Shown: piece by piece, positions 36,601 to 45,747 of the stretch
How positions within the stretch are numbered: the stretch's first letter is position 1
Layout of the letters: each line of letters starts with the position of its first letter
DNA from: Bdellovibrionales bacterium RIFOXYD12_FULL_39_22
GTDB taxonomy: Bacteria; Bdellovibrionota; Bacteriovoracia; Bacteriovoracales; Bacteriovoracaceae
Length of the DNA: 64,000 nucleotides
Assembly: GCA_001770205.1 (NCBI GenBank)
Contig: MEQL01000039.1
Span: 74,787-138,786, forward strand
Direction: 5' to 3'
The notes under the pieces: model-generated
What the model was told of the DNA's origin: nothing
Database searches by the model: none
What the model saw: only the letters and a program-made list of their open reading frames with translations
Translations under genes and position numbers: made by a program

Positions 36601-36777
36601 ATCCACCAGCCAAATATCATTTCCTTTTTTTGTCACATGTAAATGTTCCCGACTTATCCCATCAAAGGCCAATGACAAGTCGGCATCCTTGGAGCGGCCA
36701 ATAACAATCTTGTCTTTTTCCAAAGACTCCGACTGTACCCCGTCTTGAGAATAGATTTGTATTTTAAATGCGGACAA
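33697..36777 (-). CDS. FHA-domain, long coiled-coil, membrane-anchored protein
   Basis: 1026 aa. FHA domain at about residues 20-100 (IGRSKDADLSL, GISREHLHV, NNSANGTFVDG), so it can bind phospho-threonine partners. Then about 700 residues of nearly unbroken coiled coil, with AEEII-like heptads resembling DivIVA-type scaffolds (ANEIISAAKKDAHEIVLKA). One transmembrane helix near 842-860 (IALAVPVLLILINFIF) precedes a periplasmic domain of about 165 residues. Start is TTG 36777 with GGGAGGGG upstream. Likely a cell-envelope or polar scaffold; no exact family known to me. Confidence 0.75.
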   Translation of the reverse strand: MSAFKIQIYSQDGVQSESLEKDKIVIGRSKDADLSLAFDGISREHLHVTKKGNDIWLVDNNSANGTFVDGKRIRPNEPNKYRQNVPIKLGNGKEVVTIEIVDGEGDVAKREAKERALKLVSNNSDLEDKKQELEKQKNELEQSIEELRKGKMAEAQEIVLRAQQEAENLNKLAISDSEKILKDAQEEFAQLSRELTSKTENLAANKKALQEIDSALTQKKSELSELQARLELASKDMANKEKNFSLAWEEFESKLRIKNGEYESVVAEKRLLATRLNLELETQKSNLLEINNVLLISEKKRNILEQEIAETSLRLENLRSAETALRKSNVDYEKRNGILLKEVERAESAAHEVEKKKDKNDAELHLLMESLSNKKKELQRLEQDVAEKNKNQEVEYRKIDAETSSYEAEAKLKMMAIDTQINSLAEQKSTLQKEINDLIVEQSGKNIEYNQLKQQWAIKAKQYEELSLQNEGKAAEANKLQKEITEQEELRARLNEEINRLSIIKKKNIEEIETQKGDALRGLQLELKNIEEQRLEHQKELDLMREEKKRANEEKDRCLLDVNDLKSEYQTLQNIINNMQQMQSRALENNKKQKEELIASLQELSPDAKGVILARDNKRIVEAEVLKLEEKKALLQSEITSFENQKTLALEKIEIIKKQEIEKGQAAANEIISAAKKDAHEIVLKASTSKIGTLESLQVEAQKIINDAKEVAKKVIERGEQEYRDRKRLEDQRFNEESVKRLGDLREKEEQMEKKIQRRRKDEVESISLALSKVINARFREMLGQSNKEKYIEALSSEVKDIVRSVLGGENPDVDRQTKQAVAYNPETAERMKKYWKRVGIALAVPVLLILINFIFPSFYPTLNSELSSWFKQGKTANDIMLEQFNETQANRPKFNPKQTSNYKESYTDNVLYTENFIAIMTDEAYQNRWVVELNKFIVNDLDSSDDIIVTFITLESGLIKELGELRMQINPEFEEEGIAKLREAEARIDLQFNELFRNNEEYIKFKEFRQKFFDDFAREYKFPAK

Positions 36778-36803
36778 AAAAAATCCCCTCCCGTAATACT
36801 ATC

Positions 36804-38600
36804 TCATGCTGCCTTGTTTTTCTTTTCTCGTAATTTCTCCAACTCTACTTTTATTCTGTCTTTATTTGCACTCTTTTCATCTTGCGAAGAAGGCAATTCA
36901 AAAATCTCTGCATTTGCAGCGGGATCGGTATTATTTTCAAGATTATTCTCTACCGATACTTCTTTAAAGCTAGATTCTACCTGTATCATATCTAGTTTCG
37001 TGCGATCCTCTGCAATTAAGCGTAAACGCAACTCATGTTCTTCTATTTCACCTTGAATTTGCTCTTTTCTATTGGCAAATTCTCGATTCATCTGCTCCCA
37101 ATCTCTTCGACCTTTTTCAATGGCCGCTTTTATATCACTTAGTTTCTTATCATGATCATTCCGCGTATTAACAAACATTGATTCTTCAATTTTTGTCTGA
37201 TCAACTACTTTTTTAAGATGCAAAACTAGCTTTTCTTTTTCATCCACCAATACCTTGCGCTCTTTTTTAGCTAGGGCAATTTGCTCTTTTAGTTCCTGCA
37301 TATCTGCGGCCTTACTGCTTATATCCGAAAGCAGGCGATGTAGCGTTGCCAAATCATCTTTAATAATGGCCTTTAAATCGCTCACATCCTTAGCAAAAAT
37401 GTTTTTCCGTTCCTCTAATGACTTAATCTCAATCAATATGGTGTCTTTTGTTACCGAGAGCTTTTTTATTTCTCCCTCTGCCTGCGATTTGGTCAGCTGA
37501 ATTTGCCCATCAAACTCCTTACTCAGAGCATCCAATCGTTTTGTTTCATTCCCCGCATTGGCCACTATCTCATCATATTGCATTTTTAATTTCTGAAGCT
37601 GCTCTTGAACACGAGATATCTCATCATCGATTTGTTTAAGCGCTTCCTGTTTTTCAATCAATTTATGGCCCAAGATTTGTTCACTTTCTTTTAACTCTTG
37701 CACCGTAGCAGTATGTTTAGAAATATTTTCTAGTAATTCATTATTTGCCGAAGATAATTTTTCAAAAGTGGCCATCAGGCCATCTCTTTCCTTATGAGCT
37801 ACTTTTAAATTTTTTTCGGCCTCAAACTTGGCCATTGCCAAAATTTCTTCGGCCTCTTTTTGTGCCGCTAATTTTATTTCTCTGCCCGCTTGTTGTGCTT
37901 TTACTTCTGTCTCTATCGCACTCTTTTGTGCCATTTCTTTAATTTTTTTAATTTCGCCACTATTATCATTTGTATAGTTATTGCGTCCTTCCGCATTACT
38001 ACTAGTGGCCTTTGCCTCTGAGGGGCGAGCACTTGTTGCATCTGGAACATCTGGAACGTCTGGAATAGACCTTGGCGTGGATGCTGGAATTACCTCTTCT
38101 TTTACTTCTATTGGTAAGGAATACTCTGAAATAGTTTCATGAGAAAGAGAGATCACAGAAGTTGGTGCTAAATCAACCTCCTCAACATCTTCTTCTTTGT
38201 CTTCACTTAAAGAGAATTTCTCCAGCGGGATATCTCCGCTATTTTTAATTTCTTCTTCCAACGAAAGAACTTTTTTGATTTCATGTCTCTTAAAGAATAT
38301 ATCTGACTCTAACAAAATATATTCCTGTGAACTACCTAAAAATATTTTTTGAGCAGGTGAATATTCTACCGGCTCTCCTGGTGGCAGTGGAGTATCGTCT
38401 AACAGCGTACCATTTGATGACTTATCTATTATAAAAACTTTATTATCTTTTTCAAAAATTTCTAAGTGTATACGGCTAGCGCCAGTGATTGAGCAAACAA
38501 TATTTGCCTGACGAGAACGGCCAATGGTAAAATTGTTGGATTCAATCTCCTCGATTTTAACTCCGGCCTGCAAATGGACTAGCACTGTGAACTTGGCCAA
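36804..38600 (-). CDS. FHA-domain coiled-coil protein (soluble partner)
   Basis: 598 aa. N-terminal FHA domain (FTIGRSRQANIVCS, ASRIHLEI, KSSNGTLLDD), an acidic linker with Pro-Asp-Val repeats near residues 165-200, then about 330 residues of coiled coil sharing heptad style with the neighbouring 1026-aa protein. No membrane segment. I set the start at TTG 38600: GGGAGG lies just upstream and the protein then opens MAKFTVLVHL, as FHA domains do. It precedes the membrane FHA gene by 26 bp, so the two are probably one operon and may assemble together. Confidence 0.75.
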   Translation of the reverse strand: MAKFTVLVHLQAGVKIEEIESNNFTIGRSRQANIVCSITGASRIHLEIFEKDNKVFIIDKSSNGTLLDDTPLPPGEPVEYSPAQKIFLGSSQEYILLESDIFFKRHEIKKVLSLEEEIKNSGDIPLEKFSLSEDKEEDVEEVDLAPTSVISLSHETISEYSLPIEVKEEVIPASTPRSIPDVPDVPDATSARPSEAKATSSNAEGRNNYTNDNSGEIKKIKEMAQKSAIETEVKAQQAGREIKLAAQKEAEEILAMAKFEAEKNLKVAHKERDGLMATFEKLSSANNELLENISKHTATVQELKESEQILGHKLIEKQEALKQIDDEISRVQEQLQKLKMQYDEIVANAGNETKRLDALSKEFDGQIQLTKSQAEGEIKKLSVTKDTILIEIKSLEERKNIFAKDVSDLKAIIKDDLATLHRLLSDISSKAADMQELKEQIALAKKERKVLVDEKEKLVLHLKKVVDQTKIEESMFVNTRNDHDKKLSDIKAAIEKGRRDWEQMNREFANRKEQIQGEIEEHELRLRLIAEDRTKLDMIQVESSFKEVSVENNLENNTDPAANAEIFELPSSQDEKSANKDRIKVELEKLREKKNKAA

Positions 38601-38778
38601 TTGACCTCCCAATAAGACCATCAGTGGATATCTCCACTATCAACCTATCGGAGCTCTTTACCTTTTCTATAGAATTTGCATAACCTTTCTACCTTTTTGA
38701 ACTATTTTTTTATATTTTTTAGTAGTTTTTAAAATTTTCGGGGAATTTTATGAGTAAATTGGTCAACCTTGTTTGCCT

Positions 38779-40683
38779 CTAACCAATTTTAGCGATCATA
38801 AAAGTTATATCATCAATTATAACTCTATTGTTGTGGAGATCTTCATATTCACGCTTGAGGCCATTTAAAATATTCATCACGCCTTTGCTTTCTGCAATTA
38901 GATCGCAATAATTTTTTAAAAAACTCATTTCTGTTTTTTGTCCAGAAACCTCAGAAACACCATCGGTGTAAAAGAGTAAAACATCTTCAGCAGACAACTG
39001 AATCGTGTGCTCGGAAAATTTAGTAGTGGTGGCCTCACCTAAGCGAGGAGAATTTACGTCATTAAGTGGAACTAAATCATTTGGTACAAATTTAAAATTG
39101 CCAAGATTGGCCTTAAGTGGAGGAATGTGGCCGGCATTGGCATAAGTCAGTGTTTTGGTATTTTTGTCAAAGGATCCTAGGAAAAAGGTCATTTGCATTT
39201 TTCCCTTTGTTGTTTGTACGATTGAGGCGTTTAGTAATTCCAAGGCCTTTTTCGGAGTAAAATCAGCAAGCTTTTCTATCAAGGTAACCGCTGATCTTGC
39301 GGCAGAAGTAATAAGTGCAGCAGGTAGGCCATGTCCGGTAGCATCTCCCACCCAAATTAAAACCTTATCGCCTTTTTGTGAATAGTGCCACCAATCTCCA
39401 CCACATTCTGAGGCAGAAAAACAGTGTCCAGCAATTTCCACATTAGAGAAGCGCACATAGGTTTCAGGAAAGAGCATCTGTTGTAAAATTTTGGCATCCT
39501 CTAGTTCTTTATGCATTCTCTTTTCGTTTTTTTGCCGCTCTTCTTCTAACTTTTCTTGTAGCAATATTTGTTCGGTAACATCTTTAACAATAATAGAAAA
39601 CTCTCCGGTGGCCTTAGCGACCAAAGGAGGAAGATGTGTTACTGAAAGTAATAAATCAATAGTCTCATTATGTTTGTTGATAAACTTTTGCGTATGAATC
39701 TGATTGGCAGATTGAGCATTCTGCAAAATATTTTGCCAACTACTGCGAATATTTTCGGGAAGTACTTTCTCGATAGATGCACCGAGGGCCTCTTGTTTAT
39801 CGTATTTAAATATACCCTCCGCGGCCTTATTCCAAGAAGTAATTGCTCCATTTTCGTCCAAGGTTAAAATTCCATCGTTGGCCCGCAACATCACGGAGGC
39901 CAAGCGTTTTTGATCGGCCTTGCTTTTTTCAAACAGATCAAGAAGTTTTTTTACTTGCAAAATACTACGTATCGTTGCGATAAACGCAATAACCAGTCCC
40001 GCAACAAGTAATCCTAAAATAATCATTCGTGATTGTGCTGAGGTTTTTTTTGATACCTCTAAATCGCTCCTGGCCGCCTCTGTAAAAATAGTATTCATTT
40101 TTACCAAAAAATCATTCATCGCATCACAATTTATCTTTATGTTATTTAAGCGATCAGCATCGATTTTTTTTTCTTTAATATAATCATTTATTTTTTGACG
40201 GAGAAGTGCCCAATAATTATTGAAGCGCTCCATTGCATCTCTTTCAGCTACAATCGAAGTATCAAAAGTTATCTGTGATAGATAAGAATTAATTTCTCCT
40301 AAAATTCTCGCAACATTGCTCTCTTCTTGTGACAATTCCTGATTTATTGTTTGATCTGCCTCTACAGAAAGTCCAGTTCCGGCCACCGTGTTGGCCAAAT
40401 CAGAAACAGTTTGCGCCTTATCAAGATAGCGATTAATTAATATTAGAGAGTCATATATTCGATTTATATCTTGTCCCATTTTTTGAGAGGCAACAACCGG
40501 CAGCATTCGATCTTCATACGTGGCAATTAATCTTAAATGCGAAGAAGTAGATAGATGATTGCCCACCAATCCCAAAAGAAGCATCGCAACCGTTAGTGAG
40601 GTAGAGAGAATTAATATTAAAAAAATTATCGACCGCTTCAACTTTTTTTCGTCTATTTCTTGCGATATTTTAATATCCACCAT
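38779..40683 (-). CDS. Membrane sensor with PAS domain and SpoIIE-type PP2C phosphatase
   Basis: 634 aa. TM1 (about 17-40), a helical periplasmic sensor of about 170 residues, TM2 (about 222-244), a PAS domain (ILTLDENGAITSWNKAAEGIF), a coiled linker, then a SpoIIE/PP2C domain with ASECGGDWWHY, GDATGHGLPAALITSAAR and a final LLFYTDGVSEVSG metal-binding Asp. Such enzymes dephosphorylate anti-anti-sigma or similar proteins. No STAS or anti-sigma gene lies next to it. The upstream FHA genes raise the idea of a Ser/Thr phosphorylation circuit (inference). Confidence 0.88.
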   Translation of the reverse strand: MVDIKISQEIDEKKLKRSIIFLILILSTSLTVAMLLLGLVGNHLSTSSHLRLIATYEDRMLPVVASQKMGQDINRIYDSLILINRYLDKAQTVSDLANTVAGTGLSVEADQTINQELSQEESNVARILGEINSYLSQITFDTSIVAERDAMERFNNYWALLRQKINDYIKEKKIDADRLNNIKINCDAMNDFLVKMNTIFTEAARSDLEVSKKTSAQSRMIILGLLVAGLVIAFIATIRSILQVKKLLDLFEKSKADQKRLASVMLRANDGILTLDENGAITSWNKAAEGIFKYDKQEALGASIEKVLPENIRSSWQNILQNAQSANQIHTQKFINKHNETIDLLLSVTHLPPLVAKATGEFSIIVKDVTEQILLQEKLEEERQKNEKRMHKELEDAKILQQMLFPETYVRFSNVEIAGHCFSASECGGDWWHYSQKGDKVLIWVGDATGHGLPAALITSAARSAVTLIEKLADFTPKKALELLNASIVQTTKGKMQMTFFLGSFDKNTKTLTYANAGHIPPLKANLGNFKFVPNDLVPLNDVNSPRLGEATTTKFSEHTIQLSAEDVLLFYTDGVSEVSGQKTEMSFLKNYCDLIAESKGVMNILNGLKREYEDLHNNRVIIDDITFMIAKIG

Positions 40684-40840
40684 CTGGCCAGCTCCCTATT
40701 TATTGGGCCCATTATAATTAGTGATAGCTATATGCAAGTAGAGCATAACACAATCAACTTGTTGATCTGACAACTTGATACTTTCTGCCCACTACAATGT
40801 AGGCCCAAAATAACTGATAATAATCTATGATGAGGCATTG

Positions 40841-43138
40841 GTGCGCTCATTTAAAAAGCTTTTTTGTCTTCTATCGGGTACAAAAATGAAAAAATTATTT
40901 ACCGCAATTTTCTTTCTATCTTTTCTCTCTGGAGCATCATTACTTTTCTGGGAGATAAAGAAAAGTGACCTTTTAACTAGTTTTTCTTTTGCCGACTTTC
41001 AAAGGCAGCAGGCCCGACAAGCAGAGCTTAATTTGGCCGCTAAACGCGTGGCCGAAAAGATTGCTTTAACTAAGTTGCAATTAGGTAGAACCGCAGAAGC
41101 AACTACTGAATTGAATAGCTTAATCTCTTTTCTTGATAACTCTCTAACCAAAAATAAACTGACGGAGATTGTCGAGTATGTGGCCGGATTTGAGCGACGC
41201 TACCTTTCCACTTCAGCACAAGTAATTGATGATAACGTAAAGGCATTTACTCAATATGTATCAAGTAATAATTGGAAAAAATTATCTGCTGCCGCCTGGC
41301 GACTAAAAAAACAGAGTGAAAATCCAATCGCTAACAAAACTGCAATTAAAGATATTTTGGAAGAAGTAACCAGTATTACTAAAGAATCAACCCTCTCTGC
41401 CGCCTCCTTAGAAAAAGTTCATGCAATGAAAGAGGAAATCGCCAATTCTTTAGATAAATTAATAAGGAAGCAAATTGATCTACAATCACTAAGTGTCTCT
41501 CTTGCCCCATTGCTATCTAGTGCTCAACAAATATTAGAAAAACAAAGTGCAATCATTGCGCAACAAAACAGCAAGGCCCAAGGTACTATTAATCGAGCAT
41601 TAGTTTACTTGGCAATCTTAATCAGTTCTCCATTTTTATATCTTTTATTTCTGGCCTTACACTCTCTGGGCGGGCATTTTTTACACAAGTCATCTCCTCA
41701 AGCGGCCAAGCAGAAAATAAAAATGGATCAAATTATTTTCGAAGCATTAAATAATGAAGCAGAATTTGGTAATGTAGAACTTGCCAGCGAATTTGACCGA
41801 AACTTTCATGATGATCTGCAGCGCTATCGTAAATTTGTGCATCAAAAAGCGACCTTAGGAGAAATTTTTAGTTCTACTATTCCCTTTCCGACTCTGGTTC
41901 TTAACTCTTCACAAGAAATTGTGTGGGCCAATGATCAGTTGTATGGTCTATGGAAGAAAAGAAAGGGAGAAAAACTAAGCTGGGGTACACTAGCAAAGGA
42001 AAGTGACCTTTACGATACTAATACTGTTATAGATTTTAAAAAGAAAGGCGTTTACACGATTAGATTACAGGGTAAATCGGAAAAAAATGATGACATTCAA
42101 TGTGAGATGTATCTCTCGCCGGCCAAGCAAAATGGCGAAGAATTGTCGCTTATGTTTTTCTACCGAGTGACAACTGACTTTGAATTAGTCGAAGAAGTTA
42201 AAACAAAAATCGAACATCACGTTACCAATATTTTAAATTTGATTTCTAATATATCTATTAATAAACCATCTCGCGAAAAAATTCGCGGAGATTTTGAGGC
42301 CTGTGGACTTTCAGATTTATATGAAAAATTTATAAGTCTACATGATGTTTACGGCCAACAAAAGCTAGGACTGATGAACGAAATTAATCGGCTAGAAGAC
42401 CAGCTAGAAGAACGAGTCAGTCGCCAGAAGGCCCAAGAGGCAGAATTGCTTGCATTAAAACAAGTCATTCATAGCACAGAAGCAAACCTAGTGTCCGTAA
42501 AAGAAAACGCACTTCTTTTAAATGTTGTGCGCTACCAGTGGAATGAGATCTGCAATCAGAATATTGACAAATACAAACAAGTTCTAGCGGAAAAAGAACG
42601 CTTAATTCGTGATGCAGAAAGAATGGAGGAAATTCTTTTTGAAAATCAAAACGTCTTCCGCTTAGTTATGTGGATTAAAGATGACTTTGATAAATTGGGC
42701 CAAAAATTTTCGGCAATCCATAACAAGTTAAATGATGTAATAAAGGGGGGGCGAAAAACGCTGGATGTAGAGGGCCTAACTTATCTCCAACATGAATTTG
42801 AAAAATCACATTCCCTATATGCTTTGGCACTTAATAATTTTGAAACTTCTCTGGCAAAACTTAAAATTTCTTCTAATACCGAAAACATTGACTTTGGCGA
42901 TATGAGAATACGACTAGAGCAAAATCGAGAGGATTTGGTGTCTATCGAAAATGCACAGAGAAAACTTATTACTCAGGGAGTAGAAAAAGAGACTCATCTC
43001 ACCTCCAAGATTGATCTAGCAGTGGCCGGAATGCATAAATTTATGGCCTCTTCAAGTAATGGTAGAACGGAAGGTGAAGAGAGTGTGGTGAAAAAAAATA
43101 TCGACAGTGCGAAGGCCGATGTTTTTAGTGAAGCGTAA
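40841..43138 (+). CDS. Orphan two-TM sensor with PAS-like domain and coiled-coil output
   Basis: About 765 aa. TM1 near residues 18-38, a helical periplasmic region, TM2 near 250-275 (ALVYLAILISSPFLYLLFLA), then a PAS-like segment (PFPTLVLNSSQEIVWANDQLYGLW) and about 330 residues of coiled coil to the end. There is no kinase, HAMP-MCP signalling tip, GGDEF or phosphatase domain, so its output is unknown. Start unclear: GTG 40841 has a GAGG; ATG 40886 (MKKLFTAIFF) is an alternative. Divergent from the SpoIIE gene, convergent with the FliG-like gene. Confidence 0.65.
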   Translation: MRSFKKLFCLLSGTKMKKLFTAIFFLSFLSGASLLFWEIKKSDLLTSFSFADFQRQQARQAELNLAAKRVAEKIALTKLQLGRTAEATTELNSLISFLDNSLTKNKLTEIVEYVAGFERRYLSTSAQVIDDNVKAFTQYVSSNNWKKLSAAAWRLKKQSENPIANKTAIKDILEEVTSITKESTLSAASLEKVHAMKEEIANSLDKLIRKQIDLQSLSVSLAPLLSSAQQILEKQSAIIAQQNSKAQGTINRALVYLAILISSPFLYLLFLALHSLGGHFLHKSSPQAAKQKIKMDQIIFEALNNEAEFGNVELASEFDRNFHDDLQRYRKFVHQKATLGEIFSSTIPFPTLVLNSSQEIVWANDQLYGLWKKRKGEKLSWGTLAKESDLYDTNTVIDFKKKGVYTIRLQGKSEKNDDIQCEMYLSPAKQNGEELSLMFFYRVTTDFELVEEVKTKIEHHVTNILNLISNISINKPSREKIRGDFEACGLSDLYEKFISLHDVYGQQKLGLMNEINRLEDQLEERVSRQKAQEAELLALKQVIHSTEANLVSVKENALLLNVVRYQWNEICNQNIDKYKQVLAEKERLIRDAERMEEILFENQNVFRLVMWIKDDFDKLGQKFSAIHNKLNDVIKGGRKTLDVEGLTYLQHEFEKSHSLYALALNNFETSLAKLKISSNTENIDFGDMRIRLEQNREDLVSIENAQRKLITQGVEKETHLTSKIDLAVAGMHKFMASSSNGRTEGEESVVKKNIDSAKADVFSEA

Positions 43139-43159
43139 TTTAAATTTGTCTGCTTTTTT

Positions 43160-45064
43160 TTACGCTGCTTTTTTAGTAATTTGCGTTTGAGTTTGTTCCG
43201 CTGTTAGTTGTGAAATATTTGCCACGCTTGCAGCACTAGGTCCACTACCCTCTAATTTAAAACGGCCAGATTTTTCATCATCGCGAAGTTGAGCAATAAA
43301 TAGTTTGCAAATTTCTTTGGCCTGTTGCACTTTTTCTGGTACCGGTCGATCTCTAAAGCGCTTAACTTGATCTGCCACGATAGTTTTACTCTTGCCCTCC
43401 GGCAAAAGGCCCATGATGATATCCGAGATCTGTGGAGGAAATCCAATTGCCAAAAGAAATTTGTCCTCTGGATTTAGATCGCGCAATACGCTGGCCAAAT
43501 GGCCTTTAGGAACTTGCAGCAACACCTTTGGAGTCCAAACTTGTTCACGCAGTTTTTTAGCAAAATCGGGAGAGATTGAAGCAATTTGATCAATAAACTG
43601 ATCATCCTCACCAAACTCTTTTTGTCCAATAAATTGGATGATCGGATTCATTACTACTTTATTTAAGTGAAGCTCATTATTCTCACCAGGATTATCTTTG
43701 AAAAAGGAAATCCACTCTACAATTTTTTTAGCATGCTCATTAATTTCTGCAATTCCAGGAATTTTATCCGCAATAATTGATTTCCACTGCGTGACAGAAA
43801 ATTGAGAGAGTAATGTTCTGTGCATACTAGGAGGAACAAAGTCCATAACAATTTTTTGAATAAGGCCGTTGTTCATCTTCTTGGCCACTTGCAATAATAT
43901 TTGCGGGTCGGCCAGTTTTAATTCTTTGACATATTCATCACGTATTAATTGTGAAAAATAATTACCTTTCTTCAAGCTATTGATGATTACTTTTTCAACA
44001 AATTCGCTAACCCATTTAGCAAAATCACCATCATTCATGGCCGCACTACTTTGCTCCATCTCCATCTGAGATAGTAATCCATCGTTTAGTGCTGACATTA
44101 AAATTTTCTCTTCATTATCCACTAACAGCGGAATTAACTTTTTCAATCCTTTAAGATCAGAGCTGCCACTGGTTATGCTGTTGGCCAGCGCCTCGGGCCG
44201 ATTCTTTATCGTTTTTCGAATAAGTTCAACTTTCTTTTCTACATCAATGTCTAATTGTATTGCTTCCGAAATAACTGTTTTATTTGCAGCGTCGATGCCA
44301 CCTGCGTGATCAAGTACAGGGTTTTCTTCTTTGGCCGCATTTTTATCTGTTACCGAATGTTCTTCTTTAAGATGCAGTTTTGCCGACTGTATAGATTCTG
44401 CAATAGAAGCAACTCCCGACTTCATAGCATTTGCCATAAAGAAAATACCTAAAAAAAGCATGCTGGCAATAATGACAGTGCCCAAGAATTTTAAAAATGA
44501 TGGCAGATGTTCATAAATGTGATCACTTAAAGTTTTAGGAAGAATAATCTCTTGTGGTTTAGGGGGTGGAATAGGGGCCTCCATCAGTGGAGGATCTGTT
44601 AACTTTGTAAAACGGACATCCATCTTTAGATCAGGATTGGTTGTCTTTATTAATTGCTTTAAATTATCCACCGCTTGATCTTTAACTTTGTCATAGACAA
44701 AGAGATCCACGCGCGCACCGGTTACCGTAAAGTAATCACCGGCCATCACCCCATCTCCTACACCTGGTACATAAAGGTATCCCGTATCAATTGAGTTACT
44801 GGACAAATTTTTTTCTGCCTTTAGTTTGCTGGAGAGAAGTTTAACAAATAAACTGTAGCGAACATCTCCCCCCAAATACATTTTGATGTGCCCATTGATA
44901 TCCGCAGTTAGTTCATTTTCAATTTCATTGATCCCTTTGGTATTAACTTTGCTTAGATTAAATTGCTTTGCCAACACCACTTCCGACAATATTAGCGACA
45001 TCATCGCTATTAGCGACAGCAGTAACTTGAAAATAAATGTGTTTTCCTTTCTACGTTGTTTCAT
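43160..45064 (-). CDS. Membrane protein with FliF-like periplasmic region and FliG-like cytoplasmic region
   Basis: 634 aa. Signal or first TM at 11-32, a periplasmic part to about 155 (RVDLFVYDKVKDQ..., reminiscent of FliF), a Pro-rich linker (APIPPPKP), TM at 191-213, then helical cytoplasmic repeats. Residues 498-602 align with the FliG C-terminal domain: PDFAKKLREQVW, KVLLQVPKGHLASVLRDL, IMGLLPEGKSKTIVADQV, and EKVQQAKEICKLFIAQLR, matching the order of charged torque helices and the AQ-containing final helix. Earlier segments (ADPQILLQVAKKMNN...) look like FliG middle repeats. Coupled by 4-bp overlap with the PEGA/TPR lipoprotein upstream. No known named family comes to mind. Confidence 0.7.
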   Translation of the reverse strand: MKQRRKENTFIFKLLLSLIAMMSLILSEVVLAKQFNLSKVNTKGINEIENELTADINGHIKMYLGGDVRYSLFVKLLSSKLKAEKNLSSNSIDTGYLYVPGVGDGVMAGDYFTVTGARVDLFVYDKVKDQAVDNLKQLIKTTNPDLKMDVRFTKLTDPPLMEAPIPPPKPQEIILPKTLSDHIYEHLPSFLKFLGTVIIASMLFLGIFFMANAMKSGVASIAESIQSAKLHLKEEHSVTDKNAAKEENPVLDHAGGIDAANKTVISEAIQLDIDVEKKVELIRKTIKNRPEALANSITSGSSDLKGLKKLIPLLVDNEEKILMSALNDGLLSQMEMEQSSAAMNDGDFAKWVSEFVEKVIINSLKKGNYFSQLIRDEYVKELKLADPQILLQVAKKMNNGLIQKIVMDFVPPSMHRTLLSQFSVTQWKSIIADKIPGIAEINEHAKKIVEWISFFKDNPGENNELHLNKVVMNPIIQFIGQKEFGEDDQFIDQIASISPDFAKKLREQVWTPKVLLQVPKGHLASVLRDLNPEDKFLLAIGFPPQISDIIMGLLPEGKSKTIVADQVKRFRDRPVPEKVQQAKEICKLFIAQLRDDEKSGRFKLEGSGPSAASVANISQLTAEQTQTQITKKAA

Positions 45065-45708
45065 AAGTTAGAAAGTTTATTATTTACTGCCTCCAAAAAT
45101 CTAATCGTTGTTTCATCTTTCCCATCAATGGAAAGTGCGCGCAAAAGTTGTGCCCGAGCTTCGGGATATTTATTTTGATGATAATAGATATTACCCAGCA
45201 TAGTGTAGCTTGCCGCAACGTTGGGATATTTTTTTTGAAAATCAGTTATCTTGTTTTCGGCCAAGGGAAATTTTTGCAAAAATAAAAATCCCTGTATCTG
45301 CAGTAACTGTCGCAGCATCTCATTAGTTTCATCGCCATAGGTTTTTAGCACCCATTTTTCAAAATGATCAGGATTAAGTGGCGTAAGCTCCACGTTATAC
45401 AGGTCAATCCCGTTGACTAGCACTACTATTTCGCGTGGAACAAATCCAACTTTGGAAATCACAAAACTGACAATTCCATCTTTAGCAAATTTATCTAAGT
45501 CCTCTCCCGTTATTTTGAGAGGCGTGGCCCCCACAACTTCTCCCTTGGCAGTTACTACTTCTGCTCCTGCCGGATTTGATTCAATCAAAGCAAATTTTTT
45601 GGGAGGCAATGTTGTGAACACATAATTTTTAATTCGCTGATATGTCGCACATGAAGAAAACAGCATATTGGCCAGCAATAAAATAATCAAACTTAATTTT
45701 TTATTCAT
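45061..45708 (-). CDS. PEGA-domain/TPR lipoprotein
   Basis: About 215 aa from ATG 45708 (a longer frame from 45747 adds 13 residues without a ribosome site). Lipobox FSSC, then a PEGA-type beta domain (IESNPAGAEVVTAKGEVVGATPLKITG) and a C-terminal TPR (YTMLGNIYYHQNKYPEARAQLLRAL). Probably faces the periplasm and recruits envelope partners. Its end overlaps the start of the FliG-like membrane protein by 4 bp, so the two are translated together and likely work together. Confidence 0.8.
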   Translation of the reverse strand: MNKKLSLIILLLANMLFSSCATYQRIKNYVFTTLPPKKFALIESNPAGAEVVTAKGEVVGATPLKITGEDLDKFAKDGIVSFVISKVGFVPREIVVLVNGIDLYNVELTPLNPDHFEKWVLKTYGDETNEMLRQLLQIQGFLFLQKFPLAENKITDFQKKYPNVAASYTMLGNIYYHQNKYPEARAQLLRALSIDGKDETTIRFLEAVNNKLSNL

Positions 45709-45747
45709 CAACTTCAAAAGGTACGCTCCATTTGAGAGCAACTCCAT

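Noticed and set aside
40753-40766. ATCAAC-TT-GTTGAT palindrome between the SpoIIE and sensor genes
   Set aside because: Six-base arms in A/T-rich DNA are expected by chance; no second copy was noticed.
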